Assembly: GCF_012034245.1 (NCBI RefSeq)
Contig: NZ_JAATEO010000045.1
Location: 1 to 32,905, forward strand
Length of the DNA: 32,905 nucleotides
Origin: Micromonospora thermarum
GTDB taxonomy: Bacteria; Actinomycetota; Actinomycetes; Mycobacteriales; Micromonosporaceae
Direction: 5' to 3'
A program made the translations under genes and the position numbers. Position 1 is the stretch's first letter; each line of letters opens with the position of its first letter. Positions 15,106 to 22,451 of the stretch are shown in pieces. The notes under the pieces were generated by a model. That model searched no databases and was not told the origin of the DNA. It was given only the letters and a program-made list of their open reading frames with translations.

Positions 15106-15504
15106 GTGCTAGCCCATGGGAGGAACCCGGAGCCGGCGCCGCTGAGCATGGCCGTCGACCGGTCGAATCCGGACGCTCCGCTCATCCGGGTCACGGGCGA
15201 CCTCGCGTACACCACCGCCGGCCCGCTCCGGAACGAGGTCGACCGGATTCTCGCCGAACTCCCGCCCGCCCTCGTCTTCGACTTCGCCGACCTGCACTTC
15301 ATCGACAGCACCGGTCTGGGCGTCATCGTGCACGCCTGGCGTGAGGGGCAGACCGGGGGCACGGTGATCGAACTGCGGACGGTGCCCCGGTTCCTGGAGA
15401 CGATCCTCGACCTGACCGGCGTCGCGGGCCTGCTCGCGCGTCCGGTCACGGACAACGGACCCGACACGGGTGACCCGGCGGAGCGTCCGGTCGCCCCGGC
15501 CTGA
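15106..15504 (+). CDS. STAS-domain anti-sigma factor antagonist
   Basis: A 132-residue protein with one STAS domain (about 22-118) and a short acidic/Pro tail. Phosphorylatable Ser68 lies in HFIDSTGLGVIV. The GTG at 15106 is chosen because GGAAAGG lies 7 nt upstream; a GTG two codons earlier is too close to that site, and the ATG at 15148 would trim the domain edge. A -10-like TACGAT is at 15056-15061. It is divergent from the phosphatase gene across 240 bp and 55 bp ahead of a second STAS gene, so it probably belongs to the same partner-switching network. Which antagonist pairs with which kinase cannot be told here. Confidence 0.88.
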   Translation: MLAHGRNPEPAPLSMAVDRSNPDAPLIRVTGDLAYTTAGPLRNEVDRILAELPPALVFDFADLHFIDSTGLGVIVHAWREGQTGGTVIELRTVPRFLETILDLTGVAGLLARPVTDNGPDTGDPAERPVAPA

Positions 15505-15559
15505 GCCGCCACGCCGCCCCGGCGGTTGCCAATCACGTCGCGCCTGGGAACATGGAGGC

Positions 15560-15904
15560 ATGGGGGCGCCGCTGTTGACGATCGAGGTGACCCGGCTGCA
15601 CGCCGGGTGCGCCCGGCTCCGGTTGACCGGCGACCTCGACTTCGACAGCGCGCCGGAGCTCGTCGAGGCGGCTGCGGCGGCGCGCCGGGACGGCCATCAG
15701 GAGCTCCTGATCGACCTGGGCGGGGTCGGCCTCTGCGACTCGTCCGGGCTGAGCGCCCTGGTCGTGGTCCACCGCGCCGGCACGGGTGCGGTGCGCCTGT
15801 CGGGCGTGGGCCCGCAGCTTCAGCAACTGCTCGAGCGCACCGGCCTGGTCGAACTGCTGGCCGTCGAGCGCAGCGGGGGCGACGACCTCCGCGAGGCCGG
15901 CTGA
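15560..15904 (+). CDS. STAS-domain anti-sigma factor antagonist
   Basis: A 114-residue STAS domain starting at the ATG at 15560 with ATGGAGGC just upstream. The phospho-site is Ser61 in GLCDSSGLSALVVV. Its sequence is clearly different from the STAS protein 55 bp upstream (DSSG against DSTG, different strands), so it is not a recent duplicate. The pair may be cotranscribed; GGTTGC and GGGAAC upstream loosely resemble a sigma-B-type promoter but the spacing is too long. A strong hairpin follows. It is the third STAS gene in 4.3 kb, which suggests either several sigma factors or several inputs. Confidence 0.88.
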   Translation: MGAPLLTIEVTRLHAGCARLRLTGDLDFDSAPELVEAAAAARRDGHQELLIDLGGVGLCDSSGLSALVVVHRAGTGAVRLSGVGPQLQQLLERTGLVELLAVERSGGDDLREAG

Positions 15905-15968
15905 CCGCTCCCGAGCCGGGCGCCCGCCCGGGGACGGGCCCGGGTCGTGCCGCCGTCGAGGGGGGGAT

Positions 15969-16001
15969 GGCCCCCGACCCTGGGACCAGGGGTCGGGGGC
16001 C
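15969..16001. terminator. Bidirectional terminator hairpin
   Basis: GGCCCCCGACCC (15969-15980) pairs perfectly with 15990-16001 over 12 bp, with a 9-nt loop. It lies between the convergent STAS gene and the small minus-strand gene that ends at 16012. Confidence 0.75.
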
Positions 16002-16011
16002 GGAGTGATGC

Positions 16012-16326
16012 TCAGGGTGCGGGCACCGCCTGCCGGCGGGGTCCGGTCGCCCGCTCGGGTACGGCCGGTGGCGGTTCGGCGTCGTCGGGCTCGCCGGAGG
16101 CGGGGGTCTGGAAGAGGTAGCGGACGAACTCCCCACCCGCCTCGTTGTCGTCCGCTCCCGGCCACTGCCCGACGCAGTCCACGCCGATCACCTCGCGGCC
16201 GGTGCCGTCGGCCTCCTCCAACAGCGCCCACAGGCTGACGGGGTAGCAGCGCGTGTCGCCGGGGGCGAGCTGCCAGCGCGCGTACCAGCCGGGTCGGGCG
16301 GGGACGATCTCGACGATCCTCTTCAT
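16012..16326 (-). CDS. Small hypothetical protein
   Basis: A 104-residue soluble protein from the ATG 16324-16326, with GGAAGGGAAGG ending 5 nt upstream. It begins MKRIVEIVPARPGWYARWQL and includes PVSLWALLEE and REVIGVDCVGQWPGADD, giving a small alpha/beta domain of about 75 residues, then a Pro/Ala-rich disordered tail. I do not recognise the family. The absence of a signal peptide or hydrophobic helix puts it in the cytoplasm. It is monocistronic, divergent from the DUF2267 fusion gene and separated from the STAS genes by a shared terminator. Confidence 0.65.
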   Translation of the reverse strand: MKRIVEIVPARPGWYARWQLAPGDTRCYPVSLWALLEEADGTGREVIGVDCVGQWPGADDNEAGGEFVRYLFQTPASGEPDDAEPPPAVPERATGPRRQAVPAP

Positions 16327-16474
16327 CACGACCTTCCCTTCCGGGTGCCTCGGAGGTTCCCGGTCCGCTGCGATCGTCCAGCCGTGCCGGGTGACCGTCC
16401 CTCACCCGCGCCGGATGAAGCTCGTACCCGATCGGGCCGCGTCGGCGGCGCCCACCGCGGGACCGGCCGACCCA

Positions 16475-16516
16475 TCCGTTTCGTGGCCGGCGGCGTCCGT
16501 TTCGTGGTCGGCGGCG
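16475..16516 (+). repeat. Tandem duplication of 21 bp in a promoter region
   Basis: TCCGTTTCGTGGCCGGCGGCG (one C/T change) occurs twice in direct succession, at 16475-16495 and 16496-16516. The unit includes the GTTT that forms a possible -35 element, so the duplication may have created or moved a promoter. Confidence 0.75.
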
Positions 16517-16524
16517 ACGGGAAG
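16499..16524 (+). promoter_or_regulatory. Weak sigma-B-type promoter candidate
   Basis: GTTT (16499-16502) and GGGAAG (16519-16524) are 16 bp apart, the spacing of the stress promoters seen elsewhere in the window, but the -10 has A instead of T at its fourth base. It would drive the DUF2267 fusion gene at 16572. Confidence 0.3.
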
Positions 16525-16571
16525 GCGACCGGCTGGAAGCCAGGGAACACCAGCGGAAGCGAGGTGTCACC

Positions 16572-17558
16572 ATGCGCAAACAGATGGAGGGCGACAACCA
16601 GCGCCGCCGCGCGCTGGCCCGCCAGGCCCGGGGACGCGGCCTGCAGCCCAGCGAAACCGGCGCCAGTCTGAGCGCGTCGAAGCAGTTGACCAGCCTCGAA
16701 CAGGGACGACGGAACGGGCCGCCCCCGGCGGGTCGCCGCAAACCGGACACCACACGCGGTGGGCCCGCACCGCCGCCGGCCGGCATTCCGGACAATCCCC
16801 GGCCGATGGCGGACCCGGCTGTGGCCTCCCCGGCAGCGACCGCGATCGGCTACCGCGAACTGGTCGACGACGTGGGCCGCCGGGCCGGGGTGGATTTCCG
16901 CACCGCCAAGGTGGGGGCGGAGGCGACCGTGCTGGTCCTGGCCCGGGCGCTCGATGAGGCGGAGCGCCGCCGATTGCTGGACGCCGTGCCGATGTCCCTG
17001 CACGACGTCACGCCGGTCGACGGCATCGAGAGCCACGCCGACGTGCCCGGTTTCCTGGCCGAGGTGGGCCGGATCAGCGGCCGTACGCCCGAACAGGCCC
17101 GCTACCAGGCCGAGGCGACCCTCGCCGCGCTGGCCGACCGGGACGGCGACCTGATTGAGTCCCTGCACGTACCGGACGGGTTGCGGGAGCTGCTCGCCCC
17201 ACCTGAGCCCGGCGGCGGTCTGGTGGGCGCCACCGCCACGACCCCGCCGCTCAGCGAGGCGGAGGTGCGCGAGGCACTGGCCGATCTGCCGTACTGGTCC
17301 GGTGACGCGAACGGGCTGTCGCGGACGGTGGTGTTGCCGTCGGACAACCTCGACCGCGTACTCGACCGCCTCGACCTGCTCAAGCAGCAGACCGGTCGCG
17401 GTCCGCGGATCGCCCGGCCGGACGCCACCACCGCCCTGGTGACCGTGGCGACCGTCCGGTCCCGGCAGGACCGTTCGGTGACCGCCCCCGACGTCGACCT
17501 GGCGCACGCCGTCGACGACGCGATCGACGAGGTGGGCGCCGGGATGAACAGCGGCTGA
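16572..17558 (+). CDS. DUF2267 protein fused to a degenerate pterin-4a-carbinolamine dehydratase domain
   Basis: A 328-residue protein in three parts. The basic N-terminus (1-75, MRKQMEGDNQRRRALARQAR) is probably disordered. Residues about 92-210 match DUF2267: GYRELVDDVGRRAG, then ARALDEAERRRLLDAVP, with a second half SGRTPEQARYQAEATLAALA. Residues about 226-322 have the fold pattern of pterin carbinolamine dehydratase (LSEAEVREALADLPYWSGD, then SRTVVLP and a C-terminal DVDLAHAVDDAIDEV), but the active-site His-His-Pro is replaced by GRGP (275-278). A dehydratase role is therefore unlikely and the domain may bind a ligand or protein. The start ATG has a modest GAGGTG upstream. A hairpin terminator follows. 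A separate DUF2267 protein is encoded at 27784-28194. Confidence 0.75.
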   Translation: MRKQMEGDNQRRRALARQARGRGLQPSETGASLSASKQLTSLEQGRRNGPPPAGRRKPDTTRGGPAPPPAGIPDNPRPMADPAVASPAATAIGYRELVDDVGRRAGVDFRTAKVGAEATVLVLARALDEAERRRLLDAVPMSLHDVTPVDGIESHADVPGFLAEVGRISGRTPEQARYQAEATLAALADRDGDLIESLHVPDGLRELLAPPEPGGGLVGATATTPPLSEAEVREALADLPYWSGDANGLSRTVVLPSDNLDRVLDRLDLLKQQTGRGPRIARPDATTALVTVATVRSRQDRSVTAPDVDLAHAVDDAIDEVGAGMNSG

Positions 17559-17565
17559 CCGCGTT

Positions 17566-17600
17566 CGCCGGCCGGCGGGCTGCCGCCCCGCCGGCCGGCG
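17566..17600 (+). terminator. Terminator hairpin
   Basis: CGCCGGCCGGCGG (17566-17578) pairs perfectly with 17588-17600 over 13 bp around a 9-nt loop, 8 nt after the stop of the DUF2267 fusion gene. No T-run follows, as is common in actinobacteria. Confidence 0.7.
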
Positions 17601-17633
17601 CCGGCGCTGCGAAGAAGCCCTGTTGGCATGGAC

Positions 17634-17639
17634 TAGCCT
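17634..17639 (+). promoter_or_regulatory. -10 element of a probably leaderless promoter
   Basis: TAGCCT ends 8 nt before the ATG at 17648, with no Shine-Dalgarno in between; the transcript probably starts at or within 2 nt of the ATG. Confidence 0.45.
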
Positions 17640-17647
17640 GCCCTCTC

Positions 17648-18433
17648 ATGGACGCCCCCGACGACCGGCTGGAGCTGGTCGTCGACCCGGCCCGGCCCAC
17701 CGGGCGCACGCTCCTCGCGGCCGGTGTCGAGCAGTCGTACGTGGACGTCGCCGATCCGCGGTACCTGCACTTCGAGTACGTCCGCCGGATGGCCGCCGTG
17801 ATCGACCTGGCCGCGCCGCCCGGCCGGCCGATGCGGGCGCTGCACCTCGGTGGCGGCGCGCTGACCCTGCCGCGCTACCTCGCGGCGACCCGGCCCGGCT
17901 CGACGCAGGTGGTGGTCGAGCGGGACCGGGCCGTCGTCGATCTGGTGGCACGGGACCTGCCGCCCCTGCCGGCCGGGGTCGAGATCCAGGTGGCCGACGC
18001 GCGGGAGGCGGTCACCGCCGCCCCCGCGGGCACGTACGACGTGGTGCTGGCCGACATCTACCGCGCGGCCCGGATGCCGCCGCACGTCGCCACCGTGGAG
18101 TTCGCCGCCGAGGTGGCCCGGGTGCTGCGCCCCGACGGCATCCACCTCGTCAACGTCACCGACCTTCCGCCGCTGGTCCACGCCCGCGTGCAGGCGGCGA
18201 CGCTGCGGGCGGTGTTCGCCGACGTGTGCCTCGTGGCCGACCGGCGGATGCTGCGCGGCCGGCGGTACGGCAACCTGGTGCTCGCCGCCGGGCGGCGTCC
18301 CGACCGGCTGCCGGTGCCGCGCCTGGTGGTACGCGCGCTGCGCGATCCGGCGCCGGGCAGCGTCCTGCACGGCCCGGCCCTCGACGCCTTCGTGGCGGGC
18401 GCCCGCCCCCGCACCGACGCGTCCGCGCGTTGA
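17648..18433 (+). CDS. Spermidine synthase-like methyltransferase-fold protein
   Basis: A 261-residue soluble protein with a Rossmann-type SAM fold of the spermidine synthase superfamily: SYVDVADPRYLHFEYVRRM at the start of the domain, motif I ALHLGGGALTLPRYLA (about 63-78), VVVERD at the end of beta2, VADAREAV for motif II and YDVVLADIYRAARMP for the acidic catalytic region. Compared with true SpeE it lacks the N-terminal beta domain and the paired Asp motif (D-x-x-D) is reduced to one Asp, so polyamine synthesis is doubtful. Many actinobacteria carry such orphan proteins of unknown substrate. It is monocistronic, appears to have a leaderless start, and converges on the NADH dehydrogenase-like gene with 15 bp between stops. 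Confidence 0.82.
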   Translation: MDAPDDRLELVVDPARPTGRTLLAAGVEQSYVDVADPRYLHFEYVRRMAAVIDLAAPPGRPMRALHLGGGALTLPRYLAATRPGSTQVVVERDRAVVDLVARDLPPLPAGVEIQVADAREAVTAAPAGTYDVVLADIYRAARMPPHVATVEFAAEVARVLRPDGIHLVNVTDLPPLVHARVQAATLRAVFADVCLVADRRMLRGRRYGNLVLAAGRRPDRLPVPRLVVRALRDPAPGSVLHGPALDAFVAGARPRTDASAR

Positions 18434-18448
18434 CGAGGAGCCGCGCGC

Positions 18449-19747
18449 CTACACGCGGGCGGGGACCTCCGGTGAGCTGCTCTCCAGCGGCACGGCGTTG
18501 GCGGGCACCAGGCCCAGCTGCACCGCCGGGCGGGTCATCGTCGCGTCGAGCACCCAGTCGGAGGCCACCCGGGCGCGGTTGCCGGGCATCGCGAGCAGGT
18601 GGTAGCCGCGGGTGACCGCCTTCGCGGGCAGCCCGGACAGGGGCACCTTCAGCGGGTTCGCGGCCGCGTCCCGGCCGCCCAGGTCGACCACCCAGCCCAG
18701 GTCGTAGTGCTTGTACGTCTTGCGCCTGCCCTGCCCGTACGACGCGGCGATGTTGTGGGCTACGAGTTTGCCCTGCCGTTGCGCGTGCTGGGCGGTCATC
18801 GTGCACATCTCCCCGGGCCGGGTCAGGTCGGGCACCGCGGCGGCGTCGCCGCACGCGTACACCTCGGGGAAGCCGGGGACGGTGAGGTACTCGTCGGTCA
18901 CCAGGCGACCCTTCTCGGTCCGCAGCCCGAGCTGGGCGACGAACGGATCCGGGCGGACGCCCACGCACCAGACCAGTGTGCAGGTGGGGACGTACTCGCC
19001 GTCGGTGAGCTTCACCCCGTCGGCGGTGGCGACGGCCACCGACGTGCCCATGCGCACGTCGACACCGCGCCGGTCGAGAACCCGGTGGGCGGTGTCCGAC
19101 ATCCGCTTGTCCAGCTCGGGGAGCGCCCGGGACGCCACGTCGAGCAGCATCCACCGGGGCCGGATCTTCAGGCGGGGCCGCTGCGCGGACAGCCGGTCGG
19201 TGAAGAGCTGCCCGTGGGCGGCCACCTCGGTGCCGGTGTAGCCGGCCCCGACCACCACGAAGGTGGCCCGGGCGCGCTGCTCGGCCGGGTCGGTGGCCTG
19301 CTCGGCCAGCTCGATCTGCCGCACGATGTGGTCGTGCAGGTAGAGGGCCTCGGGCAGGCTGCGGAAGCCGGTGGCGTACTCGGTCACTCCGGGGATGGGC
19401 AGCAGCTTGTTGACGCTGCCGACGGCGAGCACGAGACGGTCGTACGCGATGCGGTTGCGCTCGCCCTCCGGCTGGGTGAAGCCGACCCAGCGGTTCTGCA
19501 GGTCGACGTGGTCGGCCTCGCCGATGATGACGCGGACCCCGTCGAGGGTGCCGGTCAGCGGCACCGAGAGCCGTCGCGGCTCCACCACGCCGGCGGCCAC
19601 CTCGGGCAGCAGCGGCAGGTAGAGGAAGTAGTCGGTCGCGTTCAGCACGACGATCTCGGCCCGGTCCTTCGCCAGCCGGCTGAGCGTCTTCGCCGCGTGG
19701 TACCCGGCGAACCCGGCCCCCACGATCACCACACGAGGCTTCGTCAT
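18449..19747 (-). CDS. Type II NADH dehydrogenase-like FAD/NAD(P) oxidoreductase
   Basis: A 432-residue two-dinucleotide-binding flavoprotein. The FAD site is VVIVGAGFAGYHAAK near the N-terminus, the NAD(P) site is FVVVGAGYTGTEVAAH near 165-180, and the second FAD motif is EVYACGDAAAVPD. The length and lack of paired redox cysteines fit NDH-2 (rotenone-insensitive NADH:quinone oxidoreductase), which works on the inner face of the membrane without pumping protons; the C-terminal stretch from about 380 (RGYHLLAMPGNRARVASDW) is where NDH-2 enzymes attach to the membrane. The ATG at 19745-19747 is set by the glycine-rich motif; a GTG 36 nt upstream is possible. A GGGTAT element upstream hints at stress control. 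Confidence 0.88.
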   Translation of the reverse strand: MTKPRVVIVGAGFAGYHAAKTLSRLAKDRAEIVVLNATDYFLYLPLLPEVAAGVVEPRRLSVPLTGTLDGVRVIIGEADHVDLQNRWVGFTQPEGERNRIAYDRLVLAVGSVNKLLPIPGVTEYATGFRSLPEALYLHDHIVRQIELAEQATDPAEQRARATFVVVGAGYTGTEVAAHGQLFTDRLSAQRPRLKIRPRWMLLDVASRALPELDKRMSDTAHRVLDRRGVDVRMGTSVAVATADGVKLTDGEYVPTCTLVWCVGVRPDPFVAQLGLRTEKGRLVTDEYLTVPGFPEVYACGDAAAVPDLTRPGEMCTMTAQHAQRQGKLVAHNIAASYGQGRRKTYKHYDLGWVVDLGGRDAAANPLKVPLSGLPAKAVTRGYHLLAMPGNRARVASDWVLDATMTRPAVQLGLVPANAVPLESSSPEVPARV

Positions 19748-19767
19748 GCCCGGTGCCGTTCCCACCG

Positions 19768-19792
19768 ATACCCGAGACAAACGTGGCGAGTC
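19768..19792 (-). promoter_or_regulatory. Candidate sigma-B-type promoter of the NADH dehydrogenase-like gene
   Basis: On the minus strand GACT (19789-19792), 15 bp, then GGGTAT (19768-19773) fits the loose form GNNT-N14-16-GGGTAY. The -10 is an exact match but the -35 is poorly constrained. Confidence 0.35.
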
Positions 19793-19887
19793 GGGCGCTC
19801 AACCGCCGGCGGTTCACCCGGCGCGGGTGAGGGCGCCTCACCCGGGCCGGGCGCAGGGTGGTCCCACCGAGGAAAGGGGGAGCACCG

Positions 19888-20049
19888 ATGAGCATGCCCA
19901 TGTCGAACGAGCAGCGGAAGCCGATCTACCTGCGGCAGAGCGGGCGCACGCAGCTCACCCCGCGCCAGCGCCGCCGTGTCGATCACAAGCAGGGCCGCAT
20001 CGAGCGCCTGGGCGGCCAGCGCCGCGAGGCCCGGGGCCCCGGTCGGTGA
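19888..20049 (+). CDS. Small basic hypothetical protein
   Basis: A 53-residue, strongly basic protein (many Arg and Lys, few acids) beginning MSMPMSNEQRKPIYLRQSG and ending in QRREARGPGR. GGAAAGGGGG lies 7 nt before the ATG, a strong ribosome-binding site that supports translation. QLTPRQRRRVDHKQGR looks like a nucleic-acid-binding helix. I do not recognise a family. A hairpin terminator follows 3 nt after the stop, so it is a single-gene unit, divergent from the NADH dehydrogenase-like gene. Confidence 0.65.
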   Translation: MSMPMSNEQRKPIYLRQSGRTQLTPRQRRRVDHKQGRIERLGGQRREARGPGR

Positions 20050-20051
20050 CC

Positions 20052-20080
20052 CTGATCCGGCCTCCACGGGGCCGGATCAG
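20052..20080. terminator. Bidirectional terminator hairpin
   Basis: CTGATCCGGCC (20052-20062) pairs perfectly with 20070-20080 (11 bp, 7-nt loop) between the small basic gene and the convergent acetyltransferase gene. Confidence 0.75.
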
Positions 20081-20087
20081 CACCCGG

Positions 20088-20606
20088 TCAGGGTGCGGTG
20101 ATCGCCCAGCGCTCGTGGTCCCGCCACGCGCCGTCGATGTACAGGTAGTCGGGCGAGTAGCCCTCCAGCCGGAAGCCCAGCCTGCCGGCCACCCGGCGGG
20201 AGGGCTCGTTGCCCGGCTGGATGTTGGCCTCCAGACGGTGCAGCCCGAGCGCGGTGAAGGCGTGCTGCACCACCAGGCCGATGCCGGCGGAGGCGTGCCC
20301 GGTGCCGCTGTACGGCAGGAAGGCCGCGTAGCCGAGGAAGCCCCCGCGCAGCGCGCCCAGGATGATGCCGCTGATGTTCGCGTACCCGGCGATGGCGCCG
20401 CTCGCGCGGTCGCAGATCAGGTAGCCGGAGTGGTCCCGGCGGCGCAGCTTCGCGAGGTACGCGGCGTACGCCTGCGCGTCGTCCGGGGCGGACAGCCACG
20501 GGTGGTGCAACTCCCGGCTGCGGCGGGCGGCGGCGACGAACTCGGCCTCGTCGGCGGGTCGGGGACGGCGGATGCCCACCCGCCCGTCGGTGCGCAGGTA
20601 CCTCAC
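20088..20606 (-). CDS. GNAT-family N-acetyltransferase (RimJ/RimL-like)
   Basis: A 172-residue single-domain acetyltransferase from the GTG at 20604-20606. The order of elements matches the RimJ/RimL group: IRRPRPADEAEFVAAARRS (strand 1 and helix 1), SGAIAGYANISGIILGALRG (central strands), SAGIGLVVQHAFTALGLHRL (acetyl-CoA-binding helix region) and NEPSRRVAGRLGFRLEGYSP, the hallmark helix-strand near the C-terminus. Relatives acetylate ribosomal protein N-termini, but many act on antibiotics or small amines, so the substrate is open. The stop lies 7 bp from the shared terminator. Upstream on the same strand, 52 bp away, is the poly-gamma-glutamate hydrolase-like gene. Confidence 0.9.
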   Translation of the reverse strand: MRYLRTDGRVGIRRPRPADEAEFVAAARRSRELHHPWLSAPDDAQAYAAYLAKLRRRDHSGYLICDRASGAIAGYANISGIILGALRGGFLGYAAFLPYSGTGHASAGIGLVVQHAFTALGLHRLEANIQPGNEPSRRVAGRLGFRLEGYSPDYLYIDGAWRDHERWAITAP

Positions 20607-20658
20607 GGCGGACCACTCTGACCGCCGGTCGCGCCGCTGTCCAGTCGTGGGTCGCCGG

Positions 20659-21372
20659 TCAGTCGGCGGAACGCCGTGCGACGGCGGCGCGGGCCGCGTT
20701 CACGAACGCCCAGAACACCGGCAGCGTCGTCCGCCCACGCCCGGCGCGGGTGTTCTCCCCGAACATGGCGTCGCGCAGCGGGGTGGTCAGCTCCAGTTGC
20801 GCCCCCGCCCCGGTCAGCGTGCGGTTGACGATGTTCCGCGGGCTCACCCCGGCCAGGGCGGGATCGGCGGCCCCGTCCAGAGCGGTGATGCCCGCCGCGG
20901 CCAACTCCTCCCGCAGGTACGCCTTCAGCGCCGCGTCGAGCCCGCCGACGAGGACCGCCTGACCGGTTCCGGGGAGTCCGGCCTGGGCCGGGGTGCACCC
21001 GTGCAGGGAGATCGCGTACCGGGCGGCGCTGCACAGCGACACGGCCTGCGGGTCGTCGCACCCGGTGGAGGTGACGTGCAGCTCGGTGTTGCGCCGGTCG
21101 CGCAGCCCCTCGAACATCCAGTAGTCGTACAGCGGGGCTCCGGCGGTGACCGGGGCGAGGGTCGCCGGGTGGTAGCCCGCCACGGCCAGGCACAGCTCCG
21201 AGGTGCCGGCCTCGATGCCACCGCCGTGCATGGCGATCACGACCGCGCTGGGAGGGTCCGCCGTCCCGGACCGGTCGTCGTCGACCGCGCCGTGCCGATG
21301 GAACCGCCGGCCGTAGTCGACGCCCTCGCGAAGGGAGGGGTCGGCGTACAGCTCCGTGTTCGACCGGTACAC
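20659..21372 (-). CDS. Poly-gamma-glutamate hydrolase family protein
   Basis: A 237-residue protein from a GTG (21370-21372), 8 nt after the stop of the zinc-ribbon gene. It begins VYRSNTELYADPSLREGVDY and contains AMHGGGIEAGTSEL (about 48-60), with His49 and Glu54 as the likely zinc ligands, and YAISLHGC, the second His. These are the marks of the PghP/DUF867 family, zinc peptidases first known from Bacillus phages that degrade the poly-gamma-glutamate capsule. Chromosomal copies in actinobacteria may act on other gamma-glutamyl material. No signal peptide is visible, so it is cytosolic or released by lysis. It is the fourth gene of the molybdoenzyme operon by position; a functional link is not obvious. 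Confidence 0.8.
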   Translation of the reverse strand: MYRSNTELYADPSLREGVDYGRRFHRHGAVDDDRSGTADPPSAVVIAMHGGGIEAGTSELCLAVAGYHPATLAPVTAGAPLYDYWMFEGLRDRRNTELHVTSTGCDDPQAVSLCSAARYAISLHGCTPAQAGLPGTGQAVLVGGLDAALKAYLREELAAAGITALDGAADPALAGVSPRNIVNRTLTGAGAQLELTTPLRDAMFGENTRAGRGRTTLPVFWAFVNAARAAVARRSAD

Positions 21373-21380
21373 GGAGCCAC

Positions 21381-21674
21381 TCAGAGCGGGCGCGGGTGCG
21401 GCTGGTCGAGCGGCATCGGCACCTGGAGGAACGTGGTGCCCCGCAGGTCCAGCCAGGCGCGGTCGGGGGCCCGCACCAGGCGCAGCATCACCTCGGTGCA
21501 GACCGGGCAGCGCGCCACCAGGCCCGGGGCGTGCGACCACACCTGGAGCGCGGCCACCGGGCCGGCCATCCCGCAGTTGTCGCAGCGGCCGGTGGCGGTG
21601 CTCAGGTCGACCGCGAACAGCTCCCGCAGCGGGCCGTCCAGCATGTTGCCGTCCAGGTAGGACATCTCGGTCAT
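21381..21674 (-). CDS. DUF6510-type zinc-ribbon protein
   Basis: A 97-residue protein with one zinc-ribbon: Cys31-x2-Cys34 (GRCDNCGMAG) and Cys56-x2-Cys59 (ARCPVCTEVM). The N-terminus SYLDGNMLDGPLRELFAVDL and the C-terminal LRGTTFLQVPMP are what I know as DUF6510. GGGGGAAAcc precedes the ATG at 21672-21674. Members of this family typically accompany the sulfite-oxidase-fold molybdoenzyme and the flavin reductase exactly as here, so a role in assembly or electron delivery of that enzyme is likely, though untested. Confidence 0.8.
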   Translation of the reverse strand: MTEMSYLDGNMLDGPLRELFAVDLSTATGRCDNCGMAGPVAALQVWSHAPGLVARCPVCTEVMLRLVRAPDRAWLDLRGTTFLQVPMPLDQPHPRPL

Positions 21675-21692
21675 GGTTTCCCCCTCGGCGGG

Positions 21693-22451
21693 TCAGCCGG
21701 TCGGCCCGAACCGTTCGGTCCGCACCCGGCGGGTCTCGTGTCCCAGACCGACCAGCAGGTCGGCGACCGTCTCCACGAAGCCGGTCGGGCCGCAGACGTA
21801 GCACAGCGGTCGCAGGTCGGGCGGCCAGCCGTGGGTGTTGACGTCGGCGAGGCCGATCCGGTGCGGCTCCCCCCGCCAGCCCTCGGGGGCCTCCCGGGTG
21901 TACACGTACGCCACGTCGAGGCCGAAGTCGTCGCGGACCCGGCGGCGCAGCTCGTCGGCGTAGAAGACGTCCGCCGGCGTGCGGACGGAGTAGAGCAGCC
22001 GGAACGGCGCCCGGCTGCCGGCGGCACGGCGGGCCCGGACCATCGCCATCAGCGGCACGACCCCCGACCCGCCCCCCACCAGCAGCACCGGCGCGGTCTC
22101 CGTCGGACGCCACACGAACCAGCCGCCGACCGGGCCACGCACCTCCACCGGGTCGCCCTCGGCGTACGTGTCGATGAGGTACGGCGACACCTCGCCGTCG
22201 GGCACCCGCTGCACGGTCAGCTCGATCCGGTCCCCGTCGGCGGGCCCGGCCAGCGAATACGACCGGGCCGCCTGGTAGCCGTCCTCGGCGGTGAGCCGCA
22301 CGTCGACGTGCTGCCCGGCGAGGTGCCCGGGCCAGCCGGGAACCTCCAGGACGAGGGTCTGCGCGGTCGCCGTCTCCGTCCGGCGCTCGATGAGCCGGGC
22401 CACCCGCCAGGTCAGCGGGGCGACCCGGGCGCCCGCCGTCGGTGCCGCCAT
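21693..22451 (-). CDS. Ferredoxin-NADP reductase-type flavoprotein (electron donor)
   Basis: A 252-residue FNR-superfamily reductase. FAD-binding beta barrel at about 15-115 with RSYS (63-66); NAD(P)-binding domain from about 120 with VLLVGGGSGVVPLMA (122-136) and the C-terminal CYVCGPTGFVETVADLL. There is no plant-type 2Fe-2S domain, so it must pass electrons directly to a partner. The ATG overlaps the stop codon of the molybdoenzyme gene by one base (TGATG), the tightest possible coupling, which argues that the two proteins form one redox system moving electrons between NAD(P)H and the molybdenum centre. Confidence 0.9.
   Translation of the reverse strand: MAAPTAGARVAPLTWRVARLIERRTETATAQTLVLEVPGWPGHLAGQHVDVRLTAEDGYQAARSYSLAGPADGDRIELTVQRVPDGEVSPYLIDTYAEGDPVEVRGPVGGWFVWRPTETAPVLLVGGGSGVVPLMAMVRARRAAGSRAPFRLLYSVRTPADVFYADELRRRVRDDFGLDVAYVYTREAPEGWRGEPHRIGLADVNTHGWPPDLRPLCYVCGPTGFVETVADLLVGLGHETRRVRTERFGPTG

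Noticed and set aside
15905..15960. Second hairpin (GGGCGCCCG and CCCGGGGACGGGCCCGGG region) as a terminator
   Set aside because: GC-rich self-complementarity of this kind is expected by chance here; the perfect 12-bp hairpin at 15969-16001 is the better terminator.
20659..21372. Prophage, because of the phage-type poly-gamma-glutamate hydrolase
   Set aside because: No other phage gene, integrase or att-like repeat is nearby, and the gene sits in a chromosomal operon.
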